Assembly: GCF_009857885.1 (NCBI RefSeq)
Contig: NZ_WWER01000001.1
Span: 1 to 64,000 of the forward strand
Origin: Pusillimonas sp. TS35
GTDB taxonomy: Bacteria > Pseudomonadota > Gammaproteobacteria > Burkholderiales > Burkholderiaceae_B
DNA: 64,000 nucleotides
Direction of reading: 5' to 3'
Position numbers and translations under genes: made by a program
The notes under the pieces: model-generated
Told to the model about the DNA's origin: nothing
The model's database searches: none
The model's input: only the letters and a program-made list of their open reading frames with translations
Shown: piece after piece, positions 17,389 to 27,090 of the stretch
How positions within the stretch are numbered: position 1 is the first letter of the stretch
Layout of the letters: every line of letters begins with the position of its first letter

Positions 17389-18693
17389 TTGAATCCGGTC
17401 TTATCTGCTGTCGAATCCAAGCTGTCATCGCTGCCTTTGTCCGTGCAGATTACCCTGCCAGATGGGCAAACACTGGGGGCTTCCGATCCCGATATACACC
17501 TCTCCGTCAAAGACAGGTCCACACTGGCGCATTTGGCTGCCGGGCAGGTGGGGTTGCTGGGCGAAGCCTATGTCGAAGGCAAGTTTGATGTCGATGGCTC
17601 GATGCGCGATTTGATGCGCCTTGCCGCCGCTATTTTGCCGGGCTCGCCTATCGATGCAGCTCGCGTCGGCAGGCTTACCGAACTGATTCGGCGGCTGGTG
17701 TCGGTATGGCGCCATTCTGTCGAGCGCGATGCGCGCCAGATCCAGTTTCACTACGACCTGTCCGACGACTTTTATGCATTGTGGCTGGATCCGCGTCGGG
17801 TGTATTCATGTGCGTATTTCCGCGAACCGGGCATGACACTCGCCCAGGCGCAGGAAGCCAAGCTTGACCATATATGCCGCAAGCTGCGTTTGCGTGCGGG
17901 CGAGCGCTTCCTCGATGTGGGCGCCGGCTGGGGCGGCCTGCTGCTGTGGGCGGCCGAGCACTACGGCGTGGACGCTACGGGTATCACGCTATCGCATAAT
18001 CAGCACGCATACGTAAATCGCTTGATTGAACAAAAAGGCCTGGCGGGTCGCGTTCGCATGGAGCTGCTCGACTACCGCAAGCTGGACGAGAGCATCCCCT
18101 ACGACAAGATTGCTTCAGTGGGTATGTTTGAGCACGTGGGCCGGGCGCAGCTCGATGCGTACTTCGGGAAACTGAGGCGGCTTGTGCGGCCCGGTGGGCT
18201 GGTGATGAATCACGGCATTACCGCCGGCGGGGTGGACAATGCCGAGTTGGGCGCCGGGATGGGCGAATTCATTGAGAAATACATCTTTCCGGGTGGCGAG
18301 CTTACGCACGTCAGCCATGTGCTTGAGCATCTGGCCAACGGGGGGCTGGAAGATCTGGATATCGAGAACCTGCGGCCGCACTATGCGCGTACCTTGTGGG
18401 CGTGGAGCGATGCGCTCGAAGCCCGACTCGACCAGGCACGCCAGACATTGTCCAGCGAGCAGGGAGAGCGGTCGCTGCGTGCGTACCGCATTTATCTGGC
18501 TGGTTGCGCCATGGGGTTCGAGCATGGGTGGATTGCCCTGCACCAAGTGCTGGCCCAACCGCGCCCGGCGGGTCGGGCTGATGAACTCGACATGCCAAAC
18601 GATCTGAGCTACCCGTGGCGCCGCGGCTATATGTACGAGGAGGAAACCGACGAGGTGCGGGAGCCCGAATCGGCGGTGGCCGCCATGCGCTAG
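17389..18693 (+). CDS. cfa: Cyclopropane-fatty-acyl-phospholipid synthase
   Basis: SAM-dependent methylase that converts cis double bonds of membrane phospholipid acyl chains into cyclopropane rings, usually on entry to stationary phase. The 434-aa protein carries HYDLSDDFY at 121-129, the SAM loop DVGAGWGG at 176-183, and GITLSHNQ and VGMFEHVG. The start is TTG at 17389, supported by a strong AGAGGAG ribosome binding site about 7 bp upstream and by conservation of the following residues. It overlaps the end of the convergent MATE gene by 4 bp. Confidence 0.92.
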   Translation: MNPVLSAVESKLSSLPLSVQITLPDGQTLGASDPDIHLSVKDRSTLAHLAAGQVGLLGEAYVEGKFDVDGSMRDLMRLAAAILPGSPIDAARVGRLTELIRRLVSVWRHSVERDARQIQFHYDLSDDFYALWLDPRRVYSCAYFREPGMTLAQAQEAKLDHICRKLRLRAGERFLDVGAGWGGLLLWAAEHYGVDATGITLSHNQHAYVNRLIEQKGLAGRVRMELLDYRKLDESIPYDKIASVGMFEHVGRAQLDAYFGKLRRLVRPGGLVMNHGITAGGVDNAELGAGMGEFIEKYIFPGGELTHVSHVLEHLANGGLEDLDIENLRPHYARTLWAWSDALEARLDQARQTLSSEQGERSLRAYRIYLAGCAMGFEHGWIALHQVLAQPRPAGRADELDMPNDLSYPWRRGYMYEEETDEVREPESAVAAMR

Positions 18694-20093
18694 ATGGCGC
18701 GGTGCCGGCGCACGATGTACTGGTACCAGCCAAACAGCAAAGTGGCCGACAGCCCCAGGCCCAGCATGGCCATGGTCCACATTGCGCCGGCGCCCGGTGG
18801 GGCGCCTGGCGCGATGAGGCGCAGCATCGGGGCCAGAGCGCCGGCCCCCGGCCCGAAGCCCAGCCACCAGCCGCCCACCAGGCCTATGCCAGTCAAGGCG
18901 AGGATTTGCAGGATCAGGGGCACGACAGCAACTTTATACGCGCGCAACAGATACGAGTTGATGCACTGCATGGCGTCGCATAGGTGGAACCACGGCAATA
19001 ACTGCAGCAGTGCTGCGGCAACCAGTGCCACCTGCACGTCATCCGTATACATACCGAGTATGGGGCGCTTGGCGACCACGAGTACCGCGGCGGTAAGTGC
19101 AGCCCCGGTTATCACGATCACCAGCCCGGCGCGGCCGGTGGCGCGGGCACGCATAAAGTCGCGCGCGCCAATAGCCTGGGCGGTAAGCGAGGCTGAGGCA
19201 ACGCCTACTGCCATCGGCATCATGTAGCAAAGTGCTGCCAGGTTGGCCATGATCTGGTGGCCGCCATTCACGATCATGCCCTCGCGCGCCACCAGCAGCG
19301 CCATGAAGGTAAAGGCGCAGACCTCGATCAGGTAGGAGCCGCCCATGGGCAGGCCCAGGCGCAGCAGCTCTTTTTGCGCCACGGCATTCGGCTGCCCCAC
19401 ACGCAGGTTGAAACGGCGAAAGTAGGGATCGCGGTGCACCGCCCAGAGCCCCGCCGCCAGCATCATCCACCCCACGATGGCGGTGGCGACGCCCGCGCCT
19501 ACGGCGCCCAATGCAGGTGCGCCAAGATTGCCGAAAATGAACACCCAGTTGAGCAGTAGCTTCACCGCCACACTGGCCAGGTTGATGTGCATGACCATTT
19601 TGGGCCGCGAAACCGCCGAACCCAAGGCATGAATGGTGCGAAATAGCAATGTTGCCGGCAGCGCTACGGCGAGCGCCCGCAGATACCAGCTTATGCTGGT
19701 TCGTACCTGCGGCGCGATATCGCCCGAGAAGGCGAGCCAGATGTCCGGAAACAGCATTGCCAGCACGCCTGCGGCAGAAAGCGCGCCCGCAAGCCAAACG
19801 CCCTGACCCCAGGCATGGCCCACGTCGTCATGCCGGCCGGCACCAAAATGTTGCGCAATGATGGGTATAAGTGCATGCACGACGCCCATCAGGCCTACAA
19901 AAACAGTGATGTAGATAGAGCCCGACAGTGCCATGGCTTGCAGATCGGCGGCGCTGGCGTGGCCGGACATGGCAGTGTCCATGACCCCGAAAACGATGCT
20001 GGCCCAGGAGCTGATGAGTACCGGCCAGGCCTGGCGCAGAGTTTCTGCGATATGGCCTGCCAGGCGCGGTGACGAGGGCGAAGAGCGGCTCAC
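18690..20093 (-). CDS. MATE family efflux transporter
   Basis: A 467-aa, 12-helix MATE (NorM-like) cation/drug antiporter. It has the paired MatE-domain pattern: SWASIVFGVMDTAMSGHAS in helix 1-2 and, in the second half, LGLPMGGSYLIEVCAF. It starts with GTG at 20093, 12 bp after the glycosyltransferase gene upstream, so the two probably form one transcript. The substrate cannot be told from sequence. Confidence 0.9.
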   Translation of the reverse strand: MSRSSPSSPRLAGHIAETLRQAWPVLISSWASIVFGVMDTAMSGHASAADLQAMALSGSIYITVFVGLMGVVHALIPIIAQHFGAGRHDDVGHAWGQGVWLAGALSAAGVLAMLFPDIWLAFSGDIAPQVRTSISWYLRALAVALPATLLFRTIHALGSAVSRPKMVMHINLASVAVKLLLNWVFIFGNLGAPALGAVGAGVATAIVGWMMLAAGLWAVHRDPYFRRFNLRVGQPNAVAQKELLRLGLPMGGSYLIEVCAFTFMALLVAREGMIVNGGHQIMANLAALCYMMPMAVGVASASLTAQAIGARDFMRARATGRAGLVIVITGAALTAAVLVVAKRPILGMYTDDVQVALVAAALLQLLPWFHLCDAMQCINSYLLRAYKVAVVPLILQILALTGIGLVGGWWLGFGPGAGALAPMLRLIAPGAPPGAGAMWTMAMLGLGLSATLLFGWYQYIVRRHRAI

Positions 20094-20105
20094 GGAATCT
20101 GGCGT

Positions 20106-21860
20106 TCAGGGCTTGAGGCGCAGCAGATGGAATACCTCGTGGCGATCGGCGCCGCGCTTGCCGGCCCAGAGCAACTGGCCTGTATCCGCATAAGGAGCAG
20201 TGCCGTTGGCCAGCCGTTCGGGCCGGAACTGCAGCAATACCAGCGTACAACGCGAATCGTAGCTGAAGTCGATGTGATTGAATACAAAGAAGGAGGCGCG
20301 CTGCCCCGACCCCAGGCCCTGCGCGCGTACGCACTCACCAGGCCGTAGGTTTTGTTGCAGCGCTTCTGCAAGCTGACCTGATACTGTGCGGTAGCTGCGT
20401 ACGTAGTCGAGCGCCGGCATCCACAGGGTAACCAGCAGCAGCCAGGTGACGATCAGCCCACCGGCGGACAAGGCCGTGCCACGCCAGAGCCCCGCCGGCT
20501 TGGTGTGCAGCCGCCAGCGCAGAAGTATGATCCAGGCGGCCGTGCCCAGCAGGGCAATGATCACCGCTGGCCACGAAATGAAAATGTCGTAGCCGCGCGT
20601 CTGGCGGGCGATGTTGTGCGAGATTTGTTCAGGCCAGCCCGTTTGCAGGGCGATCCACCCCAGCCAGACCGTGGCGGAGGTGAGGGTGTAGCACATCACC
20701 GCGAACCAGTCGAGCGAGTTGACGATGGTGCGGCGCAGTGTGGGTAGCGCGAAGGCGGCCAGTACGGCGCACGGGATGGCCATCAGTGCGTATTCGGGCT
20801 CGAAGGCCTCGCGCAGGAAAAACAGGGAGGCCAACGGCCACGCGGCGAACATCAGTGGGATGTTGATATGGGGCGCAGCGTACCAGCCGCGCCATCGCCA
20901 GGCGGCCAAGATGGCGAGTGGCCAGGTTGGCCACAGAAACCAGGGCAGGTCGCGCAAGGTGCTCAACGCTTCGCGGTAGGCGGGAAAGCCATAGCTGCTG
21001 AAGTTCCAGGTCAGCCAGGCGTGCGTCCAATATTCGCCCAGGCGCCGGGCGGGGATCCACCACAGCAGTATTATCGCAGTGCAAAGCGTGGCGGCCACAA
21101 TGAGCCAGGTTTTGTGGCGCCAGAGTGCGGAGCGGGGGGTGAAAGAGAACAGCACGCCGGCCATAATAGGCAGCGCGCCGATCCAACCCCGTGTAAGAAA
21201 TGCGGCCGCCAGAGCCAGCCCCAGCGTGACAGCGCCCGATGCCGGACGATCCAGCATCCGCGCCGCAGAATAGAACGCGATGCCCTGGATGGCGATGATG
21301 GCGGGCACCTCAGAGGTTTCGTGCATGCGCCAAACAATGCCCACCGTGGCGACGATCAGCAGCAAGGCCGCATCGGCGATCATGCGGCCGTAGTCTTGCG
21401 GCGTGGGCTCACCGCCGAAGGGCAGGGCGAGTGGCTGGGCTTCGGGGCGACGGCCCAAGAGATAGCTGCCGTACCATACGGAGGCCGTCATGAGGCCGAA
21501 CCACAGCAGATTGGGAAGCCGCGATGCAATGATGGCGGCATCCAGGGCGTTATTGGTGAACAGCTCGAACAGTGGCTGGAAAGCCCATATGCACAGTACG
21601 CCGACCCAGATCGACAGGGGCCCGTCCTGGGCGTGTGCCATGGCGCCGATCTGCGGCAGCAGCCAGGTGATCCCGCCCTTGTCCAGCGTGGTCAGCATCG
21701 CCGCCAGGCCCACGACGTCGTCTGTTTTCCAGGGATCCCTGAAAAACAGCCCCGCAAGGATGTACACCAGGCCCACGCTCAGCAGGAACAGGCGCGGCAG
21801 CTTGATGGCAGCCGTTGCGGTGAGGCGGGCGGGCGTGGAGACGGAGTCGCTGAATCGCAC
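20106..21860 (-). CDS. GT39/ArnT-like membrane glycosyltransferase
   Basis: A 584-aa multi-pass membrane protein of the GT-C fold (dolichyl-phosphate-mannosyltransferase/ArnT-like). The N-terminal loop FFRDPWKTDD contains the acidic residues expected of a polyprenyl-phosphate-sugar dependent transferase, followed by about 11-12 hydrophobic segments and a soluble C-terminal domain. Such enzymes move a lipid-linked sugar to lipid A, protein or other periplasmic acceptors; the acceptor is unknown here. It starts with GTG at 21860 and precedes the MATE gene by 12 bp. Confidence 0.75.
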   Translation of the reverse strand: MRFSDSVSTPARLTATAAIKLPRLFLLSVGLVYILAGLFFRDPWKTDDVVGLAAMLTTLDKGGITWLLPQIGAMAHAQDGPLSIWVGVLCIWAFQPLFELFTNNALDAAIIASRLPNLLWFGLMTASVWYGSYLLGRRPEAQPLALPFGGEPTPQDYGRMIADAALLLIVATVGIVWRMHETSEVPAIIAIQGIAFYSAARMLDRPASGAVTLGLALAAAFLTRGWIGALPIMAGVLFSFTPRSALWRHKTWLIVAATLCTAIILLWWIPARRLGEYWTHAWLTWNFSSYGFPAYREALSTLRDLPWFLWPTWPLAILAAWRWRGWYAAPHINIPLMFAAWPLASLFFLREAFEPEYALMAIPCAVLAAFALPTLRRTIVNSLDWFAVMCYTLTSATVWLGWIALQTGWPEQISHNIARQTRGYDIFISWPAVIIALLGTAAWIILLRWRLHTKPAGLWRGTALSAGGLIVTWLLLVTLWMPALDYVRSYRTVSGQLAEALQQNLRPGECVRAQGLGSGQRASFFVFNHIDFSYDSRCTLVLLQFRPERLANGTAPYADTGQLLWAGKRGADRHEVFHLLRLKP

Positions 21861-21907
21861 GGGACGAGGCCGAGAATGGATAATGGACAGGTATAGTAAA
21901 GTAAAAA

Positions 21908-21937
21908 CAAAAAGGCAGCCCGAAGGCTGCCTTTTTG
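21908..21937 (-). terminator. Terminator of rpmE2
   Basis: AAAAAGGCAGCC (21909-21920), CGAA tetraloop, GGCTGCCTTTTT: a strong hairpin usable on both strands. It lies 25 bp past the rpmE2 stop on the minus strand. Confidence 0.85.
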
Positions 21938-21961
21938 TTCGGCCAGGCGGCGCGAGGCCGC

Positions 21962-22225
21962 TTAGCCTTTGCGCACGGTGCCGGCAGTGCGTGCGAAACG
22001 GGCGCGGAATTTTTCGACGCGGCCGGTTTCGACGATGCGTGTCTGGGCGCCCGTGTAGAAGGGGTGCGATTCAGACGTGACGTCGCATTTGAACAGCGGG
22101 TAGGTTACGCCGTCAAGCTCAATGGATTCGCGGCTGTTAAGCGTGGAACGCGAAATGAACTTGTTGCCGGTTTGCTGGTCGAGGAACACCACTTCGCGGT
22201 ATTCGGGGTGCACGCCTTCTTTCAT
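21962..22225 (-). CDS. rpmE2: 50S ribosomal protein L31 type B
   Basis: An 87-aa L31: MKEGVHPEYREVVFLDQQTG followed by the SHPFYTGAQTRIVETGRVEKFRARF segment. The zinc-coordinating cysteines of the type A protein are absent, which marks the zinc-independent type B paralogue, often induced under zinc limitation. It is monocistronic with its own terminator. Confidence 0.95.
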   Translation of the reverse strand: MKEGVHPEYREVVFLDQQTGNKFISRSTLNSRESIELDGVTYPLFKCDVTSESHPFYTGAQTRIVETGRVEKFRARFARTAGTVRKG

Positions 22226-22384
22226 GATTTGATCCTGTGTCGGTTTAAAGGGTCGCCAGCCAGCCGGTATAGACTAGGTAAGCCAGGCCACGTATCCAAG
22301 ATAGCCCTAAATTCTAGCTTATTTATCAGTAGGGTACAAGCCAGTGCGGGGCGCTGCCCGCGCGAATGCCTGTTGCGGCGCTTG

Positions 22385-23950
22385 TCATAGATCGGTACGG
22401 AGCTTCCACAACTCCGGGAACAGGACAATGTCCAGCCGTGTGCGCAGGTAGGCGACTCCAGATGTTCCGCCGGTGCCGCGCTTGAAGCCGATAATCCGCT
22501 CTACCGTGGTGACGTGGCGAAAGCGCCACAGGCGGAAGGCGTCTTCGAGATCCGTGAGTTTTTCGCCGAGCTGGTAGAGATCCCAATAAGTGTCAGGCTG
22601 TCGATACACCGTCAGCCAGGCTTTTTCGACTTCGTCGCTGGCGGTATAGGGCGCGCTCCAGTCTCGACTGAGGCAGTCGGCCGGTATGGGGAGGCCTTGG
22701 CGGTGCAGCGCCCGCAGCGCCTCGTCATAAAGTGAAGGGGCTTGGTAAGCGTGCTGCACCAGGGCATATAGATGCGGCCGATGGGCGTGCGGCGCGAGCA
22801 TTGCGGCGTTTTTGTTGCCTAGCATGAACTCGATCTGGCGATACTGGTAGCTCTGGAAGCCGCTGGATTGCGCCAGATAGGGGCGAAGGGCGGAGTATTC
22901 GGGGGGTGTCATGGTGGCCAATACATCCCAGGCATGCACCAGCTGCTCCATGATCTTGCTGACGCGTGCCAGTTTCTTGAAGCAGGGCTGGAGCCGATCG
23001 GCCGCCAGGTCGGCCCGAGCGGCGGCCAACTCATGCAGCATGAGTTTCATCCATAGCTCGCTCGTCTGATGCTGGATGATGAACAGCATCTCGTTGTGTT
23101 CAGGCGAGCGAGGGTGCTGCGCGCCCAGCAGTTCGTCCAGGTGCAGGTAATCGCCGTAGCTCATGTTGTGTGGGGTGTCTGGCTGCGTAGCTTCGTTCGC
23201 GAGACAAGGGCCCAAGGCGGGCGTGGCCGTACCAGGCGTGGCAATGTCGGCCCTGACATGGGTGGGTTGGGACTGCGAGATGGTTGTGGCGGGCAGGCTG
23301 CGCAAGACGGCCCTGACCGGGCTGGCGTCGGCCTGCGCCAGAGCCAGAGGCAGGGCGATGAGTTCATAGTCGCCGGGTGGGACGTCATCCAGCAGGAGGT
23401 TTTCAAGTACGCGCATGTCGTGCCGCGCGATGGTTTGATGGCTGTCCAGGGTTTTGCTGTGAGCGGGGTCGATGCTGGGGGTGTCCAGCCCAATCAGCAC
23501 AGTGCCCCGAGCAGCCAGCAGATCGATGGTGGCGGGGGCAAAGGCGGCGAAGTCGTCGGTCCACGCATCTGTGCTGGCTCGCGCGCGCGTTCGCACGAGG
23601 ATGCGGGGCGGCGCGTCGTTCAGATAAGGAACAAGATGCTCTGGCAGAATCAGGGGCCCGCCGCTTAGCACATGGATAACGCGGCAGGGGCCGAGGTAGG
23701 GGGCGAGCGGCAGGGCGCCCGTGGGCAGGCCGTCGGCCTGGTAATGCAGAGGGGCGTCGGCGTGCGCGCCCACATGCGGCGATAGCGTGATGGCGCTGAC
23801 ATTGACCGGGTCGTCCGGGCCGAGCGTGGCCGTCCAGCACTGCGAGTATGGCGTATCGCCCGGAAACACGGGCGAGTTGACGGACACCTGCGGAGAGATA
23901 TCCCACAACGCGTCGGCCTGCTGCACTGCGGGGCGGTTTGAGAGATTCAT
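22385..23950 (-). CDS. kynBA: Fused kynurenine formamidase (KynB) - tryptophan 2,3-dioxygenase (KynA)
   Basis: One uninterrupted 521-aa frame contains two enzymes of the kynurenine pathway. Residues 1 to about 222 are a cyclase-family kynurenine formamidase with metal ligands H59-x3-H63-x-D65 and the typical ending [18 protein letters not shown]. Residues 223-262 form a low-complexity linker. Residues 263-521 are tryptophan 2,3-dioxygenase: [13 protein letters not shown] (F290 and H294 match the substrate-pocket F51/H55 of characterised TDO), [10 protein letters not shown], and the haem-His segment [14 protein letters not shown] with GTGGTSG. Tryptophan would be oxidised to N-formylkynurenine by the C-terminal half and hydrolysed to kynurenine by the N-terminal half. 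The internal Met263 (plus 23162-23164) has no Shine-Dalgarno sequence, so separate initiation is not supported. I chose ATG 23950 because the frame upstream is not KynB-like. Confidence 0.9.
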   Translation of the reverse strand: MNLSNRPAVQQADALWDISPQVSVNSPVFPGDTPYSQCWTATLGPDDPVNVSAITLSPHVGAHADAPLHYQADGLPTGALPLAPYLGPCRVIHVLSGGPLILPEHLVPYLNDAPPRILVRTRARASTDAWTDDFAAFAPATIDLLAARGTVLIGLDTPSIDPAHSKTLDSHQTIARHDMRVLENLLLDDVPPGDYELIALPLALAQADASPVRAVLRSLPATTISQSQPTHVRADIATPGTATPALGPCLANEATQPDTPHNMSYGDYLHLDELLGAQHPRSPEHNEMLFIIQHQTSELWMKLMLHELAAARADLAADRLQPCFKKLARVSKIMEQLVHAWDVLATMTPPEYSALRPYLAQSSGFQSYQYRQIEFMLGNKNAAMLAPHAHRPHLYALVQHAYQAPSLYDEALRALHRQGLPIPADCLSRDWSAPYTASDEVEKAWLTVYRQPDTYWDLYQLGEKLTDLEDAFRLWRFRHVTTVERIIGFKRGTGGTSGVAYLRTRLDIVLFPELWKLRTDL

Positions 23951-24125
23951 GGTGTTACGCTGTTTTGTGAGCTGGCGCTTGGCAATCATGTGCTGGCGCT
24001 GACGTGTCTGCACTGGCGATGTGCCTACACTACCCCACTTCAGCCGGCGTGGGCAATGTGTTTTACAGGCGGTGCGGGCGATCCAGCGGCGCGTTGTCCG
24101 AGTGGGAAACTGGACGGATAAGGTG

Positions 24126-24854
24126 CTACACAAGGCGCTGTTCAGCCATCGATACTGTATTGGCGCCGGCAACGATCAAATGATCGATCAACCTGATATC
24201 CACCAGCGCCAGCGCCTGCTTCAGGCGTGCCGTCAAAGCCCGGTCGGCGTCGCTGGCCTGCGCGCGGCCCGATGGGTGGTTATGCGCCAGGATGAGTGCG
24301 GCAGCGTGCAGGCGCAGGCCGGCTTTGACAATCTCGCGTGGATATACCGAGGCCTGCGCCAGTGTGCCGCGTGCCACTTCTTCCGCGGCGATGAGCCGCA
24401 ACTGGTTATCCAGAAACAGCGCCAGGCAGTGCTCCACGTGTAGATGGCCGAGGCGGGCGGCGCAGTACTGCTTGACCCGCATGGGCGTATCCAGCGTCGG
24501 CCGGGCACTGAGTTGCTCCGCCAGTGCGCGTTGATGCAATTCACTGATCGCGAGAATTTCGCATGCCTTGGCTGCGCCCAGGCCGTGGACGGCGAGCAGA
24601 GCGCCTGTGTCGGCCCCGAGCAGGCCCCGCAACCCGTCGAACTCGCTCAGCAGCTTTTGGCCGAGCTGTACTGCGGGGCAGCCAGCCGTCCCGGTACGCA
24701 GAACGATGGCCAGCAGCTCGGCATTGGTCAGCGCCCCCGGACCATGGGCCAGCAGGCGTTCGCGCGGACGTTCGGCGGCACTGGGCGCGGCCTTGCGCAG
24801 GCGTGCGGGCGGACGATAAGAGGAGGAATCGTGGCTGGAGGTGTGCAGTGTCAT
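24126..24854 (-). CDS. radC: RadC family JAMM-domain protein
   Basis: A 242-aa RadC. The N-terminal helix-hairpin-helix region ([14 protein letters not shown] and [12 protein letters not shown]) is followed by a JAMM/MPN+ metal-binding domain with H191-x-H193-x7-S201-x2-D204 in [14 protein letters not shown]. The historical link to DNA repair is doubtful and the molecular role remains unclear. I start at ATG 24854; the frame upstream of it has no RadC similarity and overlaps the divergent fkpB gene. Confidence 0.92.
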   Translation of the reverse strand: MTLHTSSHDSSSYRPPARLRKAAPSAAERPRERLLAHGPGALTNAELLAIVLRTGTAGCPAVQLGQKLLSEFDGLRGLLGADTGALLAVHGLGAAKACEILAISELHQRALAEQLSARPTLDTPMRVKQYCAARLGHLHVEHCLALFLDNQLRLIAAEEVARGTLAQASVYPREIVKAGLRLHAAALILAHNHPSGRAQASDADRALTARLKQALALVDIRLIDHLIVAGANTVSMAEQRLV

Positions 24855-24938
24855 AAGAGGCTCTAAAATAAGGACAAATTCAACCCGATTGCGCCAAGCC
24901 GCGAGCGGCCGCGCAGCCATCTTCCACGGTGACAGATT

Positions 24939-25415
24939 TTGACGAGTTTTTCCGATTCCGCGCAGGTTTTTGTCCAGCCCGATTCCTACCTGACGCTGCA
25001 TTACCGCATCGAGCTGCTGACCGGCCCGGCTGCCGGCTCTGTTTTTGCGGATACCTTTACCGGCAACCCCGCCACGCTCCAGCTTGGCATGGGCCAGTGG
25101 GCGCCCGGCATGGAGCAGGCCTTGATCGGGCGCGCCGAAGGTAGCCGCTTCAGCGTCGATCTGCCGGCTGCGCAAGCCTATGGCGAACGCAACCCCGACT
25201 TGCTGCAGTGGGTGTCGCGTACGGTGCTGGATGAAAACACCGAGCCGGGTGTCAACTTCGAGCCAGGTGAAATGGTCGAATTCGCGGCGCCCAACGGGGG
25301 GCGATATTCGGGTGTGCTCAAAGAGATCAACACCGATGCCGCGCTGTTTGACTTCAATCATCCGCTGGCCGGTGCCGATTTGCGTATCGAAGTTTCCTTG
25401 ATGGGGGTACTGTAA
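24939..25415 (+). CDS. FKBP-type peptidyl-prolyl isomerase (SlpA/FkpB-like)
   Basis: A 158-aa FKBP of the SlyD/SlpA type that sits before ispH in many proteobacteria. It shows [14 protein letters not shown], the [29 protein letters not shown] core and the inserted flap domain. No ATG lies at the conserved beginning; TTG 24939 is the best start (ATT 24936 is the only other in-frame option before a stop). The stop overlaps the ispH start in TAATG, so the pair is translationally coupled. Confidence 0.88.
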   Translation: MTSFSDSAQVFVQPDSYLTLHYRIELLTGPAAGSVFADTFTGNPATLQLGMGQWAPGMEQALIGRAEGSRFSVDLPAAQAYGERNPDLLQWVSRTVLDENTEPGVNFEPGEMVEFAAPNGGRYSGVLKEINTDAALFDFNHPLAGADLRIEVSLMGVL

Positions 25416-26401
25416 TGTCCGGGAAAGCAGCCGGCGATCCGCAAGTGGCCGCGCGCGCGCCTGAAGTCGTACTTGCGCAGCCACGAGGCTTCTGTGCCGG
25501 GGTTGATCGGGCAATCGATATCGTTGAACGCGCCATCGAGTTGTTCGGCGCGCCTATCTATGTGCGTCACGAAATCGTGCACAACCGTTATGTCGTGGCG
25601 GATTTGCGGGCCAAGGGCGCCATTTTCATCGACGAGCTCGAGCAAGCGCCCAAGGGGGCCATTGTGGTGTTTTCCGCTCACGGTGTATCGCGTGCGGTGC
25701 GAGATGAGGCCGAACGTATGGGCCTGCGTGTGTTCGACGCCACTTGCCCGCTGGTCACCAAGGTGCACATGGAGGTCGCACGCATGCGCAAGGCGGGCCG
25801 CGAGATCATCATGATCGGGCATCGTGGGCATCCCGAGGTTGAGGGTACGCTGGGGCAGTCGGACGGTGGCATGTATCTGGTTGAAACGCCGGACGATGTC
25901 GCCGCGCTACAGGTGAGCAACCCGGAAAATCTGGCGTTTGTTACCCAGACCACCTTGTCGGTCGATGATGCGGCAGCGGTTGCGCGAGCTTTGCGCGAAC
26001 GCTTTCCGAGCATTGTCGAACCCAAGAAAAGCGATATCTGCTATGCAACGCAGAATCGCCAGGATGCCGTCAAAATCATGGCGCCAGAATGCGATCTGGT
26101 ACTTGTGGTAGGCAGCCCCAACAGTTCGAACTCCAACCGGCTGCGTGAAGTGGCCGAGCGCAAGGGCGCGCAAGCGCACCTGGTGGACAGCGCCGACATG
26201 ATAGACCCAGCCTGGCTTGATGGCGCGCGCCGCGTGGGCGTGACAGCGGGCGCATCCGCCCCCGAGGTGCTGGTGCAGCAGGTGATTGATCGCCTGAAAG
26301 CGCTTGGCGCCATTTCGGTGCGTACGCTGGATGGCACGCCGGAAAACGTTGCCTTCCCGCTACCGCGGGAATTGTCGCGTAAACTTGCGGGCGACGCCTG
26401 A
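25415..26401 (+). CDS. ispH: 4-hydroxy-3-methylbut-2-enyl diphosphate reductase
   Basis: Last step of the MEP isoprenoid pathway, an iron-sulfur enzyme giving IPP and DMAPP. The three cluster cysteines are present: C27 ([12 protein letters not shown]), C111 ([12 protein letters not shown]) and C209 ([12 protein letters not shown]). Length is 328 aa, with about 15 extra residues before the conserved start. It overlaps fkpB by 1 nt. The gene is also known as lytB. Confidence 0.96.
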   Translation: MSGKAAGDPQVAARAPEVVLAQPRGFCAGVDRAIDIVERAIELFGAPIYVRHEIVHNRYVVADLRAKGAIFIDELEQAPKGAIVVFSAHGVSRAVRDEAERMGLRVFDATCPLVTKVHMEVARMRKAGREIIMIGHRGHPEVEGTLGQSDGGMYLVETPDDVAALQVSNPENLAFVTQTTLSVDDAAAVARALRERFPSIVEPKKSDICYATQNRQDAVKIMAPECDLVLVVGSPNSSNSNRLREVAERKGAQAHLVDSADMIDPAWLDGARRVGVTAGASAPEVLVQQVIDRLKALGAISVRTLDGTPENVAFPLPRELSRKLAGDA

Positions 26402-26442
26402 TCACTGGCCGCTCGCGGACACTCATGTACGGAGTACGCCCG

Positions 26443-27090
26443 ATGAAACTCTACAGCTATTTTCGCAGTTCCGCCGCCTACCGCGTTCGTATTGCGCTCA
26501 ATCTGAAGGGGCTGGGCTATGAAACGGTGCCGGTGCATTTGCTCAAGGATGGTGGGCAACAGTTTTCGGCCGCCTACCGCGCACTGAACCCGACGCAATT
26601 GGTACCGACGCTGGTGGATGAGGACGTTGTCATCGGGCAATCGCTGGCGATTCTGGAATATCTGGACGAAACCCATCCGCAGCCGCCACTGCTGCCGGCG
26701 GATCCAGCTGGCCGTGCGCGTGTGCGCGCCATTGCCCAGACGATTGCCTGCGACATCCACCCGCTCAACAACCTGAGGGTACTCCGGTATCTCAAGCACG
26801 ACATGGGGCTGGGCGACGAGGCGCGCGACAACTGGTACAAGCATTGGATCGCTGTGGGTCTGGCTTCGGTCGAAGCCTTGTTGGCCGGGCATCCGGATAC
26901 CGGGCGCTTCTGCCATGGCGACGCCCCTGGGCTTGCCGATGCCTGCCTGGTGCCGCAGGTGTTCAACGCCCGGCGCATGGGGTGCGACCTTTCCGCCTTC
27001 CCCGCCATTGTGCGTATAGACGAAGCGTGTGCGGAGCTAGACGCATTTTGCGATGCCGCGCCTGCTGCCCAGCCCGATAGCGAAAGCTAG
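26443..27090 (+). CDS. maiA: Maleylacetoacetate isomerase (zeta-class GST)
   Basis: A 215-aa zeta-class glutathione transferase. The glutathione/catalytic motif SSAAYRVRIALNLKG corresponds to the family SS[CA]xxRVRIAL signature, followed by NPTQLVPTLVDED and GQSLAILEYLDE. The enzyme isomerises maleylacetoacetate to fumarylacetoacetate in tyrosine/homogentisate breakdown, and relatives act on maleylpyruvate from gentisate. No other gene of either pathway is adjacent. ATG 26443 is preferred over an ATG six codons earlier because conservation begins at MKLYSYFRSS. It overlaps the convergent isomerase gene by 4 bp. Confidence 0.85.
   Translation: MKLYSYFRSSAAYRVRIALNLKGLGYETVPVHLLKDGGQQFSAAYRALNPTQLVPTLVDEDVVIGQSLAILEYLDETHPQPPLLPADPAGRARVRAIAQTIACDIHPLNNLRVLRYLKHDMGLGDEARDNWYKHWIAVGLASVEALLAGHPDTGRFCHGDAPGLADACLVPQVFNARRMGCDLSAFPAIVRIDEACAELDAFCDAAPAAQPDSES

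Noticed and set aside
18690-18693. Possible read-through fusion of cfa and the MATE gene
   Set aside because: The genes are convergent and merely share a CTAG at their stops.
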